Assembly (NCBI GenBank): GCA_963763575.1
Contig: CAVXPD010000005.1
Location: forward strand, 148,361-212,360
From: Bog-473 sp963763575
GTDB taxonomy: Bacteria; Actinomycetota; Acidimicrobiia; Acidimicrobiales; RAAP-2
Reading direction: 5' to 3'
Length of the DNA stretch: 64,000 nt
The notes beneath the pieces were generated by a model. The model was given only the letters and a program-made list of their open reading frames with translations, searched no databases and was not told the origin of the DNA. The stretch's first letter is position 1. Each line of letters starts with the position of its first letter. This document shows, piece by piece, positions 23,827-32,749 of the stretch. The position numbers and the translations under genes were made by a program.

Positions 23827-26624
23827 GCTGGCTCGGTCCGGCGTTCGGCCGCCGGACGTTCCTGGCCTCGGGCGTCGGGCTGTCTGCCGGCGCCATCGCC
23901 GCGGGCGCGCCGGGCGAACAGGCCGCGGTCGGGACGTCAGGCGCGCCGCGCCGGACCGGTGCCGTCGCGGCTGGAGCGAGCGCGACCTCGGGCACGCTCC
24001 GCGCCGCCTCGCTCACGGTCAACGGGCTCGTCGACCCCGTGGGCGTCGACCCCGACGACGCTTCGTTCGCCTGGACGTTGACGGCCACCGGCCGCGGGGC
24101 GGCCCAGACCGGTTACCGGCTCGTGGTCCGGCGCACCGATCCCGGCCACCCCGGGCTCACCTGGGACAGCGGCCCGGTGGCCGGTGCCCGGCAAGGCTTC
24201 GTCGCCTACCGAGGGCCGACCTTGGCCGGCGACGCCTCTTACCAATGGACGGTCCAGCCTCGGGGACCGGGCGGGAGATGGGGCCCCGTCTCCGCCCCGG
24301 CACGGTTCACCACGTCGCTCCGTAGCGCGGACTGGACGGCGCAGTGGCTGCAGCCCGCGGCGGCCTCGTCACAGCCCGACCGCGTCACCTACCTCAGGAC
24401 CGAGACGGTGCCGCCGGCGGGCGCGATCGCACGGGCCACGGCCTACGTCTCGGCCGCGCACACGTACCAGCTCTACGTCGACGGCGAGCGGGTCGACGCC
24501 TGGCCAAGCTTCTCGTACCCCGACGAGCAGTACTCGCGGTCCGTCGACGTGACGAGCCGAATCAGCGGGGGCCGCCCGACGGTCCTCGGCGTGCTGCACC
24601 GCTGGTACGGAGCCGGGAAGGGCCGGCCGCAGTCCGCGCCGGGCCTCATCGTGCAGCTCTCCCTCTGGTACCGGGACGGCCGCCACGTAGTGGTGGGCAC
24701 CGACGCGAGGTGGCGGGAGGTGCAGGCGGAGTGGCTGCCGTCACCGCAGCGCAACAACGATGCCTGCGACTACGTCGAATGGATCGACGCTCGCCGCCAC
24801 CCGGCCGGCTGGTCCGCTGCCGGCTACGACGACACCGCGTGGAACCAGGTGACGGTGCTGGGGCCGGCCGGTACGGCGCCGTTCACCCACACCTACGCCC
24901 AGCGCACCCACATCAGCGAGCACCCGGTGGCTCCGGTCTCGGTGCGCACGCTGCCCTCGGGCTCGGTGGTCGTCGACTTTGGCGCGGTGTACGCCGCCCG
25001 GCCGCAGGTGGCCTTCCGGTCGGGACAGGCGGGCCGGACGGTGCCCATGCGTGTCGGCTACCTCCTCGATCCCGACGGCCAGGTGTCGACCACCCATGGC
25101 ACACAGGTCACCAACCTGTCCTTCTCCTACATCCAGCGCGCGGGGGCACAGGTGTTCGAGGCGATCTGCTTCCTCGGCTTCCGCTATCTGCAGATCGATG
25201 GGGCCGGTGAGCCCATCGGTGCCGACCAGGTCACGGCCGTCGCTCGTCACGCCGCCATGCCCGAGGTGCCGATGGCGACGTTCTCGACCGGCGACCGCGT
25301 GCTCGACGCAGTGTGGAAGCTGAACGCGCGCTCGTGCCTGTACTGCTGCCATGAGCAGTTCGTCGACACGCCCACGCGGGAGAAGGCGCCGTTCCTCTGG
25401 GACGCCGCCAACGAGTCCGAGGCCGTGATGCGGACCTACGGCGACCAGAACATGAGCTGGCAAGGCCTGCGCGACGTGGCCCGAGGCCAGTCGAGGTTCC
25501 ATCCCGACGGGCGCGTCAACGTTGTCTACCCCTATGGCTTCGGCGCCCGCGACATCCCCACCTTCACCGAGCGCTACCCCGAGTGGTTGTGGCGCTACTA
25601 CCTCTCCACGGGCGACCTCGAGACGGCAGTGCAGCTCTACCCGAGCACTTCGAAGGTGTCGGACTACCTGTGGTCGGCGCGCCGGGCGAACAACGGCCTG
25701 TTGTACGGGCTCGGGGACACGTCCGACGGCGATCCGAACTACGGCTACGACCTGGACGTGGCCGCGGACGCGGCGAGCAACGTGCTCGGTGTCAACGCGT
25801 TCAACCGGGTGGCGCTATTGGCTGATCTCGTCCGCGACCCGGCCGGCGCCGCCGTGCAGCGCCAGCGGTCGGCCCAGCTCGCCGCGGCGATCAACACGCG
25901 ACTGACCCGGCCCGACGGTGTCTACGTCGACGGCCTCGACGCGAACGGCGCCCAGAGCGCGCACGCGTCCCAGGAGGCCAACGCGCTCGCCTTGGCCTAC
26001 GGCGTGGTCCCGTCGGCGAACGTCGCGCGCGTCGCGGCCTACGTGGCGTCGCTGGGGATCAACGTCGAGCCGAACCACGGCTTGGAGCTGATGCGGGCGC
26101 TGGCGGCAGCCGGGATGCCTGCAGCGATGGTGCGCACCTTGACGGATGCGTCCGTACCGGGCTGGGCGCACATCCTCGCGGCCGGTGGCACGTTCACCTG
26201 GGAGATGTGGATGCCGAGCGACCTCATCGGCGACTCCATGTCGCACGGCTGGGGATCCTCGGCGCTGGTCGCGATGCAGGAGACGCTGCTCGGGGTGTCG
26301 CTGCTGGAGCCGGGGACCGACGGCACCGTGCGGGTTTTGGTGAGCCCGCCGCGGTCGGGCCTCGCGGCGGCGTCGGGTTCCGTCCCTACGCTGGCCGGCC
26401 CTGTGGCGACGCAGTGGCGGCGCTCCAAGAGCCGGATGAGCGTGGCGCTGTCCGTGCCGGCGAACGCGGCCGCCCACGTCGTGATGCCCGCCGCCGCGGC
26501 GTCGCGGGTGCGCGAAGGCGGCGTGCCGGCGGCCTCCGCCCGGGGCGTCGCCGTTCTGTCCGAGGCGGACGGGTCGGTCGTCTTGGCCGTGGGCAGTGGG
26601 ACGTACCGGTTCACGGTGGCGTAA
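23823..26624 (+). CDS. Exported alpha-L-rhamnosidase (GH78)
   Basis: 933 residues. The N-terminal GRRTFLASGVGLSAGAIAAG is a Tat-type signal. Ig-like and beta-sandwich domains follow (about 60-480) with the carbohydrate-binding strand TAYVSAAHTYQLYVDGERVD. The (alpha/alpha)6 catalytic domain begins near 490 (DRVLDAVWKLNARSCLYCC) and includes DTPTREKAPFLWDAANES, where GH78 acidic residues lie, and FTWEMWMPSD. It should release terminal rhamnose from polysaccharides or glycosides outside the cell. Start GTG overlaps the stop of the NHL protein, suggesting a joint role in sugar-polymer binding and cleavage. Confidence 0.88.
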   Translation: MSWLGPAFGRRTFLASGVGLSAGAIAAGAPGEQAAVGTSGAPRRTGAVAAGASATSGTLRAASLTVNGLVDPVGVDPDDASFAWTLTATGRGAAQTGYRLVVRRTDPGHPGLTWDSGPVAGARQGFVAYRGPTLAGDASYQWTVQPRGPGGRWGPVSAPARFTTSLRSADWTAQWLQPAAASSQPDRVTYLRTETVPPAGAIARATAYVSAAHTYQLYVDGERVDAWPSFSYPDEQYSRSVDVTSRISGGRPTVLGVLHRWYGAGKGRPQSAPGLIVQLSLWYRDGRHVVVGTDARWREVQAEWLPSPQRNNDACDYVEWIDARRHPAGWSAAGYDDTAWNQVTVLGPAGTAPFTHTYAQRTHISEHPVAPVSVRTLPSGSVVVDFGAVYAARPQVAFRSGQAGRTVPMRVGYLLDPDGQVSTTHGTQVTNLSFSYIQRAGAQVFEAICFLGFRYLQIDGAGEPIGADQVTAVARHAAMPEVPMATFSTGDRVLDAVWKLNARSCLYCCHEQFVDTPTREKAPFLWDAANESEAVMRTYGDQNMSWQGLRDVARGQSRFHPDGRVNVVYPYGFGARDIPTFTERYPEWLWRYYLSTGDLETAVQLYPSTSKVSDYLWSARRANNGLLYGLGDTSDGDPNYGYDLDVAADAASNVLGVNAFNRVALLADLVRDPAGAAVQRQRSAQLAAAINTRLTRPDGVYVDGLDANGAQSAHASQEANALALAYGVVPSANVARVAAYVASLGINVEPNHGLELMRALAAAGMPAAMVRTLTDASVPGWAHILAAGGTFTWEMWMPSDLIGDSMSHGWGSSALVAMQETLLGVSLLEPGTDGTVRVLVSPPRSGLAAASGSVPTLAGPVATQWRRSKSRMSVALSVPANAAAHVVMPAAAASRVREGGVPAASARGVAVLSEADGSVVLAVGSGTYRFTVA

Positions 26625-26714
26625 CCGGAGACTCGCCCCCGCGCCCACGGGGCGGCGCGCCACAGTGACACGAACAAACCGGCACGACCGTTCAGCGCAC
26701 GAGGAGGTTTCCTG

Positions 26715-27392
26715 GTGGAACGGTCAGATGGCGGCGGTCTCGAGATCGGGCGCCCCGGTGCCTCGGCACGAGCCGAGTTCGAACGACGACGGCAGGGCCA
26801 TGCGGCGCGCCGAGAGGAGCGGTTCGGTCGGATCCTCGCCCCGGTCGTGGGCTGGCTCGCCGGCGTCCCGCCGTCCACCGCCCACTGGCGTGTCGGAGGA
26901 CGCGCCGAGGAGCAGGTCGGCCTCTACCTGACTGCGTCGCTCGGCCGGCGCGGCATCGTGCTCCACGACCGCGCCATCCCGGGCCGGCACGGCAACATCG
27001 ATCACCTCGTCGTGGTGGCGTCCGGGATCTGGGTCGTCGACACGAAGTGTTACCGAGGCCGCGTGCGGCGAGCCCGTCCCGGAGCTCGTCGGTCCCTGCG
27101 CCGGACGCTGGTGGTCAATGGGCAAGAGCGCAGCGAGCTCCTCTCTGGCGCTCGTCGTCAACGCGCGCTGGTACAGGCCGCGGTCGGACCGGCGGTGCCG
27201 GTGCACGCCGTGTTGTGCTTCGCGGGCGCGGAGCGCGGCGGGATGGCGCGGACGTTCGAGATCGGCGGCGTGACAGTGACGCGTCCGACCTCTTTGGTGC
27301 GCGCCCTGCGGGCAAGGGGGCCCGTCGGCCGGGAACGCCGGCAGGCGCTGGCGGCCGCGCTGGCCCGGGTCTTTCCGCCCTACCCGGCCTAG
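26715..27392 (+). CDS. NERD (nuclease-related) domain protein
   Basis: 225 residues from GTG 26715, with GAGGAGG about ten bases upstream. The NERD core is visible: GGRAEEQVGLYL, then LHDRAIPGRHGNIDHLVVVASGIWVVDTKCYRGRV. The Asp of NIDH and the DTK triad match the restriction-endonuclease-like catalytic pattern (D...D-x-K). The C-terminus (VHAVLCFAGAER) continues the fold. NERD proteins are predicted nucleases of unknown role, found alone or fused to helicases or kinases. This one is free-standing, with no restriction or phage genes beside it. Confidence 0.82.
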   Translation: MERSDGGGLEIGRPGASARAEFERRRQGHAARREERFGRILAPVVGWLAGVPPSTAHWRVGGRAEEQVGLYLTASLGRRGIVLHDRAIPGRHGNIDHLVVVASGIWVVDTKCYRGRVRRARPGARRSLRRTLVVNGQERSELLSGARRQRALVQAAVGPAVPVHAVLCFAGAERGGMARTFEIGGVTVTRPTSLVRALRARGPVGRERRQALAAALARVFPPYPA

Positions 27393-27522
27393 CCCAGCGG
27401 ACATCGCGGCACTCGGGCCGGGTCGCGATGGGCGCCGCGCCCGCCGCGGGTTGGGCCGGGGCCCGGCCCCTCGGTAGGGTCGGGCGGCCATAGGGAGGTC
27501 CGATGACCCCGAGGGAAGAGCG

Positions 27523-28341
27523 ATGTGCGGGACGGACGACGCGCGGCGCGGCCTGCCCGCCGAGCCGGGACAGAGCACGGTGAACCGCGTCGAGACCGAG
27601 GACGTCGCTTCGGGCGTCCGCCTCGTTGCGTTCAACCGGCCCGAGGTGCGCAACGCCTTCGACGCCGCGATGTACCGCGAGGTCACCGACGCCCTGCGCG
27701 CCGGGGACGCCGACGAGAGCGTCGGCGCCGTCGTGCTCACCGGCCGAGGTGGCGCCTTCACCTCGGGCCAGGATCTGGCCGAGATGGCGGCCATCGCCAC
27801 CGGCGCTGCGGTCGAGGGCGCCGGCCAGGGGTTCATGGGGTTGCTCGAGTGCATCCTCGACGTGTCGGTTCCGTTGCTCGCCGCGGTGAACGGAGCGGCC
27901 GTCGGGCTCGGTTTCACGATGCTCGCCCACTGCGACCTCGTCCTGGTCGACGCCCGCGCACGCCTGCGCGTGCCCTTCGCCGAGCTCGGTGTGCCGGCCG
28001 AGGCGGCGAGCAGCTATCTGTTCCCGGCCACCCTGGGGTGGCAGCAGGCCGCCCGCATCCTGCTGACCTCGGACTGGGTCGACGCCGACGAGCTCGTCGC
28101 GCTCGGGCTGGCCCTGCGGTCGTGCGCCCCGGGCACGGTGCTCGACGAGACGGTCGCGCTCGCGGCGCGCATCGCGACGCACCCCCGCCCGGCCACGCGG
28201 GCCATCGTCGGGCTCATGCGCGCCGCCCGCCGCGACGCCGTGCTCGAGGCGAACCGGCGCGAGCAGGCGGCATTCGGCCGACTGCTGGCCGGCGCAGCCC
28301 GGTCCGGCCCGTTGGCCGAATTCGCCACCAAGACGCCCTGA
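27523..28341 (+). CDS. Enoyl-CoA hydratase/isomerase family protein
   Basis: 272 residues of the crotonase fold. RLVAFNRPEVRNAFDAAMYREV opens it, VVLTGRGGAFTSGQDLAEMA forms the first oxyanion-hole loop and AAVNGAAVGLGFTMLAHCDLVL is the second signature. PFAELGVPAEAASSYLFPATLG holds the region with catalytic Glu residues. It acts on a CoA thioester: hydration, isomerisation or hydrolysis. GAGGGAA lies nine bases upstream of the ATG; an internal GTG at 27580 is possible. First of four genes (27523-31692) that nearly touch or overlap, forming one operon. Confidence 0.86.
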   Translation: MCGTDDARRGLPAEPGQSTVNRVETEDVASGVRLVAFNRPEVRNAFDAAMYREVTDALRAGDADESVGAVVLTGRGGAFTSGQDLAEMAAIATGAAVEGAGQGFMGLLECILDVSVPLLAAVNGAAVGLGFTMLAHCDLVLVDARARLRVPFAELGVPAEAASSYLFPATLGWQQAARILLTSDWVDADELVALGLALRSCAPGTVLDETVALAARIATHPRPATRAIVGLMRAARRDAVLEANRREQAAFGRLLAGAARSGPLAEFATKTP

Positions 28342-28343
28342 CC

Positions 28344-29204
28344 GTGCGCCTCGGCATCACCGCCGCCCTTACCGACCGCGACGTGGCACCGGCCGCCCTG
28401 GCCCGGGCCATCGAGGAGCGAGGCTTCGACTCGTTCTGGCTGCCCGAGCACACCCACCTGCCGGTGCGCGAGGACACACCGCCCACGTTGGTAGAGGGCG
28501 TGCGGCTCGACGACTACAAGCGCTGCCTGGACCCGCTCGTCGCTCTGGCCACGGCGGCCGCGGTGACGGAGCGGATCGGGCTCGGCACCGGCGTCCTCCT
28601 GGCCGCCCAGCACGAACCCATCGTCCTGGCCAAGCAGGTGGCGACGCTCGACCACCTCTCGGGGGGACGGGTGAGCCTCGGTGTGGGCTTCGGCTGGAAC
28701 CGCGCCGAGGCGGAGGATCACGGCGTCGACTTCGCCCGCCGCCACGCCATGGTGGGCGAGCACCTGGGCGCGATGGAGGCCATCTGGTCGAGCGAGCAGG
28801 CCGAGTTCCACGGCGAGTTCGTCGACTTCGGTCCGACCTGGTCCTGGCCCAAGCCCGTACAGCAGCCCCGCGTGCGCACGCTCGTCGGCGGCGGCGCCAC
28901 CGATGCCGTCTTCGCGGCTGTGGCCGAGCGGGCCGACGGCTGGATCCCGATCGGTGGCCGCGGCCTGGCCGAGGCGCTGCCCCGGCTCCGGGCCCGCGTC
29001 GAGGCGGCCGGACGGGACCCCGCCGGCCTCAGCGTGGTTCCGTTCGGGACCATCGCCGGGGAGGGCAAGCTCGAGCACTTCGCCGGCCTCGGTGTCGACG
29101 AGGTCGTCCTGCGCGCCCGCGCCGGCGCGGGGTCCGACGTGCGGTCCCAGCTCGACACCCTGGCCCCGCTCGTCCCGTTCGCGGCCACACTGGAGCAGCC
29201 ATGA
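28344..29204 (+). CDS. LLM-class F420-dependent-type oxidoreductase
   Basis: 286 residues from GTG 28344, two bases after the preceding stop. Luciferase-like family motifs: VRLGITAAL, SFWLPEHTHLPV, IGLGTGVLLAAQHEPIVLAK, GGRVSLGVGFGWNRAE and RTLVGGGATDAVF. GVGFGWN is the cofactor-loop signature common in F420-dependent members. Its stop overlaps the ATG of the amidohydrolase gene (ATGA). In this operon it would catalyse a hydride transfer on a CoA-linked or free acid intermediate (inference). Confidence 0.87.
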   Translation: MRLGITAALTDRDVAPAALARAIEERGFDSFWLPEHTHLPVREDTPPTLVEGVRLDDYKRCLDPLVALATAAAVTERIGLGTGVLLAAQHEPIVLAKQVATLDHLSGGRVSLGVGFGWNRAEAEDHGVDFARRHAMVGEHLGAMEAIWSSEQAEFHGEFVDFGPTWSWPKPVQQPRVRTLVGGGATDAVFAAVAERADGWIPIGGRGLAEALPRLRARVEAAGRDPAGLSVVPFGTIAGEGKLEHFAGLGVDEVVLRARAGAGSDVRSQLDTLAPLVPFAATLEQP

Positions 29205-30436
29205 CCGACCTGATCGACGACACCATCCCCCGACTCGGCGGCACCACGCCGCTGCCCAAGATCATCAGCGTCGACGACCACCTCGTCGAGCCCGCCCATC
29301 TGTGGGATACCTGGCTCCCGGCCCGCTTCCGCGACCGGGGCCCGAAAGCCGAGCGGCGTGGCATCGGGGAGATGGAGCACATCGGTGGCGGCGCGTACCG
29401 CCAGACCTTCGACCCCGACGGCCCGCCGGCCGACTGCTGGGTCTACGAGGATCTCGTCTACGTCAACAAGCGACACGTGGCCGCCGTCGGCTTCGACCGG
29501 GACGACATGACGATGTCGCCCATCACCTACGACGAGATGCGGCCCGGCTGCTACGAGCCGAGGGCGCGCGTCGCCGACAACGAGGCCAACTGGGTCGAGG
29601 CCAGCCTTTGCTTCCCCACCTTCCCGCGCTTTTGCGGCCAGACCTTCCTCGAGGCCAAGGACAAGGAGCTCGCCGAGGCCTGTGTCATCGCCTACAACGA
29701 CTTCATGGTGGAGGAGTGGTGCGGCGACAGCGCAGGGAGGCTCATCCCGCTGAGCATCATCCCGCTGTGGGACGCTGCCAAGGCGGCCGCCGAGGTGCTG
29801 CGTAACGCCACCCGCGGCGTACGAGCCGTGTGCTTCAGCGAGATCCCACCCCACCTCGGCCTGCCCAGCATCCACAGCGGCTCGTGGGACCGGTTCTTCG
29901 CCGCCTGCGAGGAGACCGGCACCGTGGTCTGCATGCACATCGGGTCGTCGTCGAAGATGCCGGCGACGTCGGGCGACGCGCCGGTCGCTGTGGCGGCGAC
30001 GCTCAGCTTCGGTAACGCCATGTCCTCACTGTGCGACTTCCTGTTCTCGGGGGTGCTCGTCCGCTTCCCGCGCCTCGTGCTCGCCTACTCCGAAGGCCAG
30101 ATCGGCTGGCTCCCCTACATCCTCGAGCGGGCGGACGACGTGTGGCGCGAGCACCGGGCCTGGGGGGGCGTGAAGGACATCGTGCCCGAGCCACCCTCCA
30201 CCTACTTCCACCGGCAGGTCTACGGCTGCTTCTTCCGGGACCAGCACGGACTCGACTCGATCGGCGTCATCGGCGCCGACCGCATCACGTTCGAGACGGA
30301 CTACCCCCACACGGACTCGACGTGGCCCGACACCCGGGCCGTGGCCGAGAAGATGGTCCAGCACCTGAGCGACGACGCGGTGTACCGCATCATGCGGGGC
30401 AACGCCATCGAGATGCTCGGCCTCGACGTCACGTGA
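29201..30436 (+). CDS. Amidohydrolase-2 (ACMSD-like) metal-dependent hydrolase
   Basis: 411 residues. The barrel motifs are IISVDDHLVEPAHLWDTWLP at the start, VCMHIGSSSKMP in mid-barrel, VLAYSEGQIGWLPYILERAD and ITFETDYPHTDSTWPDTR at the C-terminus. These match amidohydrolase-2 proteins with one metal. The short DDH N-terminal motif replaces the HxH seen in many hydrolases, as in other actinobacterial members. Coupled on both sides by 4-bp overlaps (with the LLM oxidoreductase and the CoA-transferase genes). It may decarboxylate or hydrolyse an intermediate; substrate unknown. Confidence 0.85.
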   Translation: MTDLIDDTIPRLGGTTPLPKIISVDDHLVEPAHLWDTWLPARFRDRGPKAERRGIGEMEHIGGGAYRQTFDPDGPPADCWVYEDLVYVNKRHVAAVGFDRDDMTMSPITYDEMRPGCYEPRARVADNEANWVEASLCFPTFPRFCGQTFLEAKDKELAEACVIAYNDFMVEEWCGDSAGRLIPLSIIPLWDAAKAAAEVLRNATRGVRAVCFSEIPPHLGLPSIHSGSWDRFFAACEETGTVVCMHIGSSSKMPATSGDAPVAVAATLSFGNAMSSLCDFLFSGVLVRFPRLVLAYSEGQIGWLPYILERADDVWREHRAWGGVKDIVPEPPSTYFHRQVYGCFFRDQHGLDSIGVIGADRITFETDYPHTDSTWPDTRAVAEKMVQHLSDDAVYRIMRGNAIEMLGLDVT

Positions 30437-31692
30437 GACTGGGCGACGTCGTCAACCCGGAGGCGGCGCCGTTCGGCAAACCGCTCGAGGGTGTCCGGGT
30501 GCTCGCTCTCGAACAGATGCAGGCCCTCCCCTACGCCACCCAGCTGCTGGGCCGGCTCGGCGCGGACGTGGTCAAGGTCGAAGCCCCCGTCACGGGCGAC
30601 CTCGGACGCGGCGCCCAGCCCGCGATGGCGGATCCCGACGGCCGCGCCGTCGGCGCCACCTTCATGCGCAACAACCTGTCCAAGCGCTCCGTCGTCCTCG
30701 ACCTCAAGAATCCCGCCGGACGCGAACTCCTCCTCCGCCTGGCCCCCCGCTTCGACGTGGTGGCCGAGAACTTCCGTGCCGGCGCCGCCGAGCGCCTCGG
30801 GCTGGCCTTCGCCGAGATCGCCGCCGTGCACGACCGCGTCGTCTACGTGTCCATCTCCGGCTTCGGCCGGCCGGTGCAGCCCGGGGTGGTCGCCTCGCCC
30901 TATGACGGCTGGCCTGCGCTCGCCGCCATCGTGGAGGCCATGAGCGGCGCGTACGAGTTCAAGCGGCCGGAAGGAGAACCCCCGGTCGGCGCGCCCATGG
31001 GTGGCCTGGGCGACATCGTCACCGCGCTCTTTGCGGTGATCGGGACGATGGCCGGGCTGCGCCAACGCGACCGCACGGGCCGGGCCCAGCAGGTCGACGT
31101 GGCCATGCTCGACGCCATGGTCGCCGTCCTCGACGTCGTGCCCAATTTCTGGTCGATGGGCGTGCCCATGGGGACGCCGTGGCCGGGCCTCCTCGACGCA
31201 TTCCGCGCGACCGACGGCTGGTTCATGATCCAGGTGCTGCGCGCCCACCAGTGGCCGGATTTCGCCGTGGCGATCGGGCGCCCCGAGTGGGCTGCCGACC
31301 CCCGTTTCGCCACGCCGCGAGGGTGGAGCGACCATCTGGAGTCCGACATCCGTCCCGCGGTCGACGCCTGGGCGACGAACCTGACCCGGCGGGAGGCCTC
31401 CGAGCGCCTGATCGCGGCCGGGTTGGTAGCCGGCCCCGTCGCCACCGACGCCGACGTGGTGGCCGACCCCCACCTGGCCGCGCGCCACATGCTGGTGGAG
31501 CATCCGCGCGTCGACGGGGTGGCCGAGCCGGTTCTGCTCCCCGGGCTGCCGGTGAAATTTGCCGAAGTCGCCGAGGGGCCCGAGCGCCGCGTGCCGTGGC
31601 TCGGTGAGCACACCGACGAGGTGTTGGCGACCGAGCTCGGGATCGGACCGGACGAAGTGGCAAAGCTGCGGGCGGACCGGGTCATCGGCTGA
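30433..31692 (+). CDS. CoA-transferase family III (CaiB/BaiF) protein
   Basis: 419 residues from GTG 30433, which overlaps the preceding stop (GTGA). Family III motifs: PLEGVRVLALEQMQALPYAT, LGRLGADVVKVE, RNNLSKRSVVLDLKNPAGR, VVAENFRAGAAERLGL and GAPMGGLGDIVTALFAVIG. The catalytic Asp is expected in the segment AMLDAMVAVLD or in GGLGD, by comparison with the family. It transfers CoA between carboxylic acids and so would activate the substrate of this operon without ATP. Last gene of the four-gene run. Confidence 0.88.
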   Translation: MRLGDVVNPEAAPFGKPLEGVRVLALEQMQALPYATQLLGRLGADVVKVEAPVTGDLGRGAQPAMADPDGRAVGATFMRNNLSKRSVVLDLKNPAGRELLLRLAPRFDVVAENFRAGAAERLGLAFAEIAAVHDRVVYVSISGFGRPVQPGVVASPYDGWPALAAIVEAMSGAYEFKRPEGEPPVGAPMGGLGDIVTALFAVIGTMAGLRQRDRTGRAQQVDVAMLDAMVAVLDVVPNFWSMGVPMGTPWPGLLDAFRATDGWFMIQVLRAHQWPDFAVAIGRPEWAADPRFATPRGWSDHLESDIRPAVDAWATNLTRREASERLIAAGLVAGPVATDADVVADPHLAARHMLVEHPRVDGVAEPVLLPGLPVKFAEVAEGPERRVPWLGEHTDEVLATELGIGPDEVAKLRADRVIG

Positions 31693-31695
31693 TCA

Positions 31696-32739
31696 TCACG
31701 GCGCCGCCAAGGCGAGGAGCTGCTCGCCCGACTCGGCGAGGCGGTGCCTGGCTGCGCTGTTGTCCATCCTCTTCACGCCCGAGGCCTCGAGCGAGAGTTC
31801 GCAGCGCGCGGTGTAGGCGAGGAGGTACGTGGCCGCCGCGCCCGCCGCTCTCCACTGTGACGACGAGAGGCGGTGCCCCGCGGCGTCCTCGAATGCGGCG
31901 ACGTAGCGGACCACCTCGTCAACCGAGGGGTAGCTTGTCCCTCCCGGCTCCGCGGTGACTCGCCAAGTGATGGCGGCCTGCCCGACGGCCGTGCTCTCCT
32001 CGACGAGCGCCACGCTGTCCCAGTCGTAGACGGCGAGGAGCCGCTCCTCGTCGAGACGCACGTTGCGGGCCGACCAGTCCGTGTGGCCGACGACTTGGCG
32101 CGTGGCGTCCGCGTCGCGGTCGGCGACCGCACGACGAGCCAGCCGATCGATCCACCCGGCGCGGGCAGTCGAGGAAGCGAAGTCGAAGTGGGGGCTGTGC
32201 GGTTCGCCGTAGAGCCCGCCGTCCGACTTGCGGAGCGGATGATCGCAGAGATCGCCGGCAAGGGCGAGCCCGCTGCACAGGGCCACCTGCCGCGCCAGCC
32301 CGGCCGCCGACACTCTGAGCGCGGCATCAGAAGCGATCGCATCCATGCCGGGGTCGGGTAACCACGACTCGACCGTCGCGAAGGTGTCTCGACCGGGTGC
32401 CAACGCAGTCGGCGCCACCAACGGTCTGGCGCCGGGCAGTCCGCCGGTGACCGCGCAGCGTTGCGCCTCGTGCACGGCTGCCAGGAACGACGGTCGCCAG
32501 CGCGGCTGATACGCCTTCATCACCACGTCGTGTCCCGCGTCGAAGCAGAGGCCGATGACGCAGCCAACGGACGACCGATAGAACCGGGCCCCTGTCGGCG
32601 GGCCGCCGAGGTTGGCCTCGCAGAAGCGCACGACGAGCGCCGCGATCTGCTTCGGTTCGGCCGTACCGAAGACGCTGAGCTCGGTCACGCCGAGGCGGTC
32701 GCGCCGCTGGTCGGCAATCACCCGGGCGATGGATTCCAC
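31696..32739 (-). CDS. Phosphotransferase (APH-like) family protein
   Basis: 347 residues. The catalytic loop VVGHTDWSARNVRL (H-x-D-x4-N) and the metal-binding LLAVYDWDSVALVEE show a protein-kinase-like phosphotransferase fold. The N-terminal lobe has RFYRSSVGCVIGLCFDAGHDVVMKAY, with the ATP-binding lysine in VMKAY. The substrate is an unknown small molecule. It is convergent with the CoA-transferase gene (three bases apart) and ten bases downstream of the hemolysin III gene, possibly in one transcript with serB. Confidence 0.75.
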   Translation of the reverse strand: MESIARVIADQRRDRLGVTELSVFGTAEPKQIAALVVRFCEANLGGPPTGARFYRSSVGCVIGLCFDAGHDVVMKAYQPRWRPSFLAAVHEAQRCAVTGGLPGARPLVAPTALAPGRDTFATVESWLPDPGMDAIASDAALRVSAAGLARQVALCSGLALAGDLCDHPLRKSDGGLYGEPHSPHFDFASSTARAGWIDRLARRAVADRDADATRQVVGHTDWSARNVRLDEERLLAVYDWDSVALVEESTAVGQAAITWRVTAEPGGTSYPSVDEVVRYVAAFEDAAGHRLSSSQWRAAGAAATYLLAYTARCELSLEASGVKRMDNSAARHRLAESGEQLLALAAP

Positions 32740-32749
32740 CCCTGGGCCC

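Noticed and set aside
31696..32739. Antibiotic (aminoglycoside) resistance call for the APH-like genes here and at 20569-21519
   Set aside because: The fold is shared by many small-molecule kinases and neither neighbourhood supports resistance.
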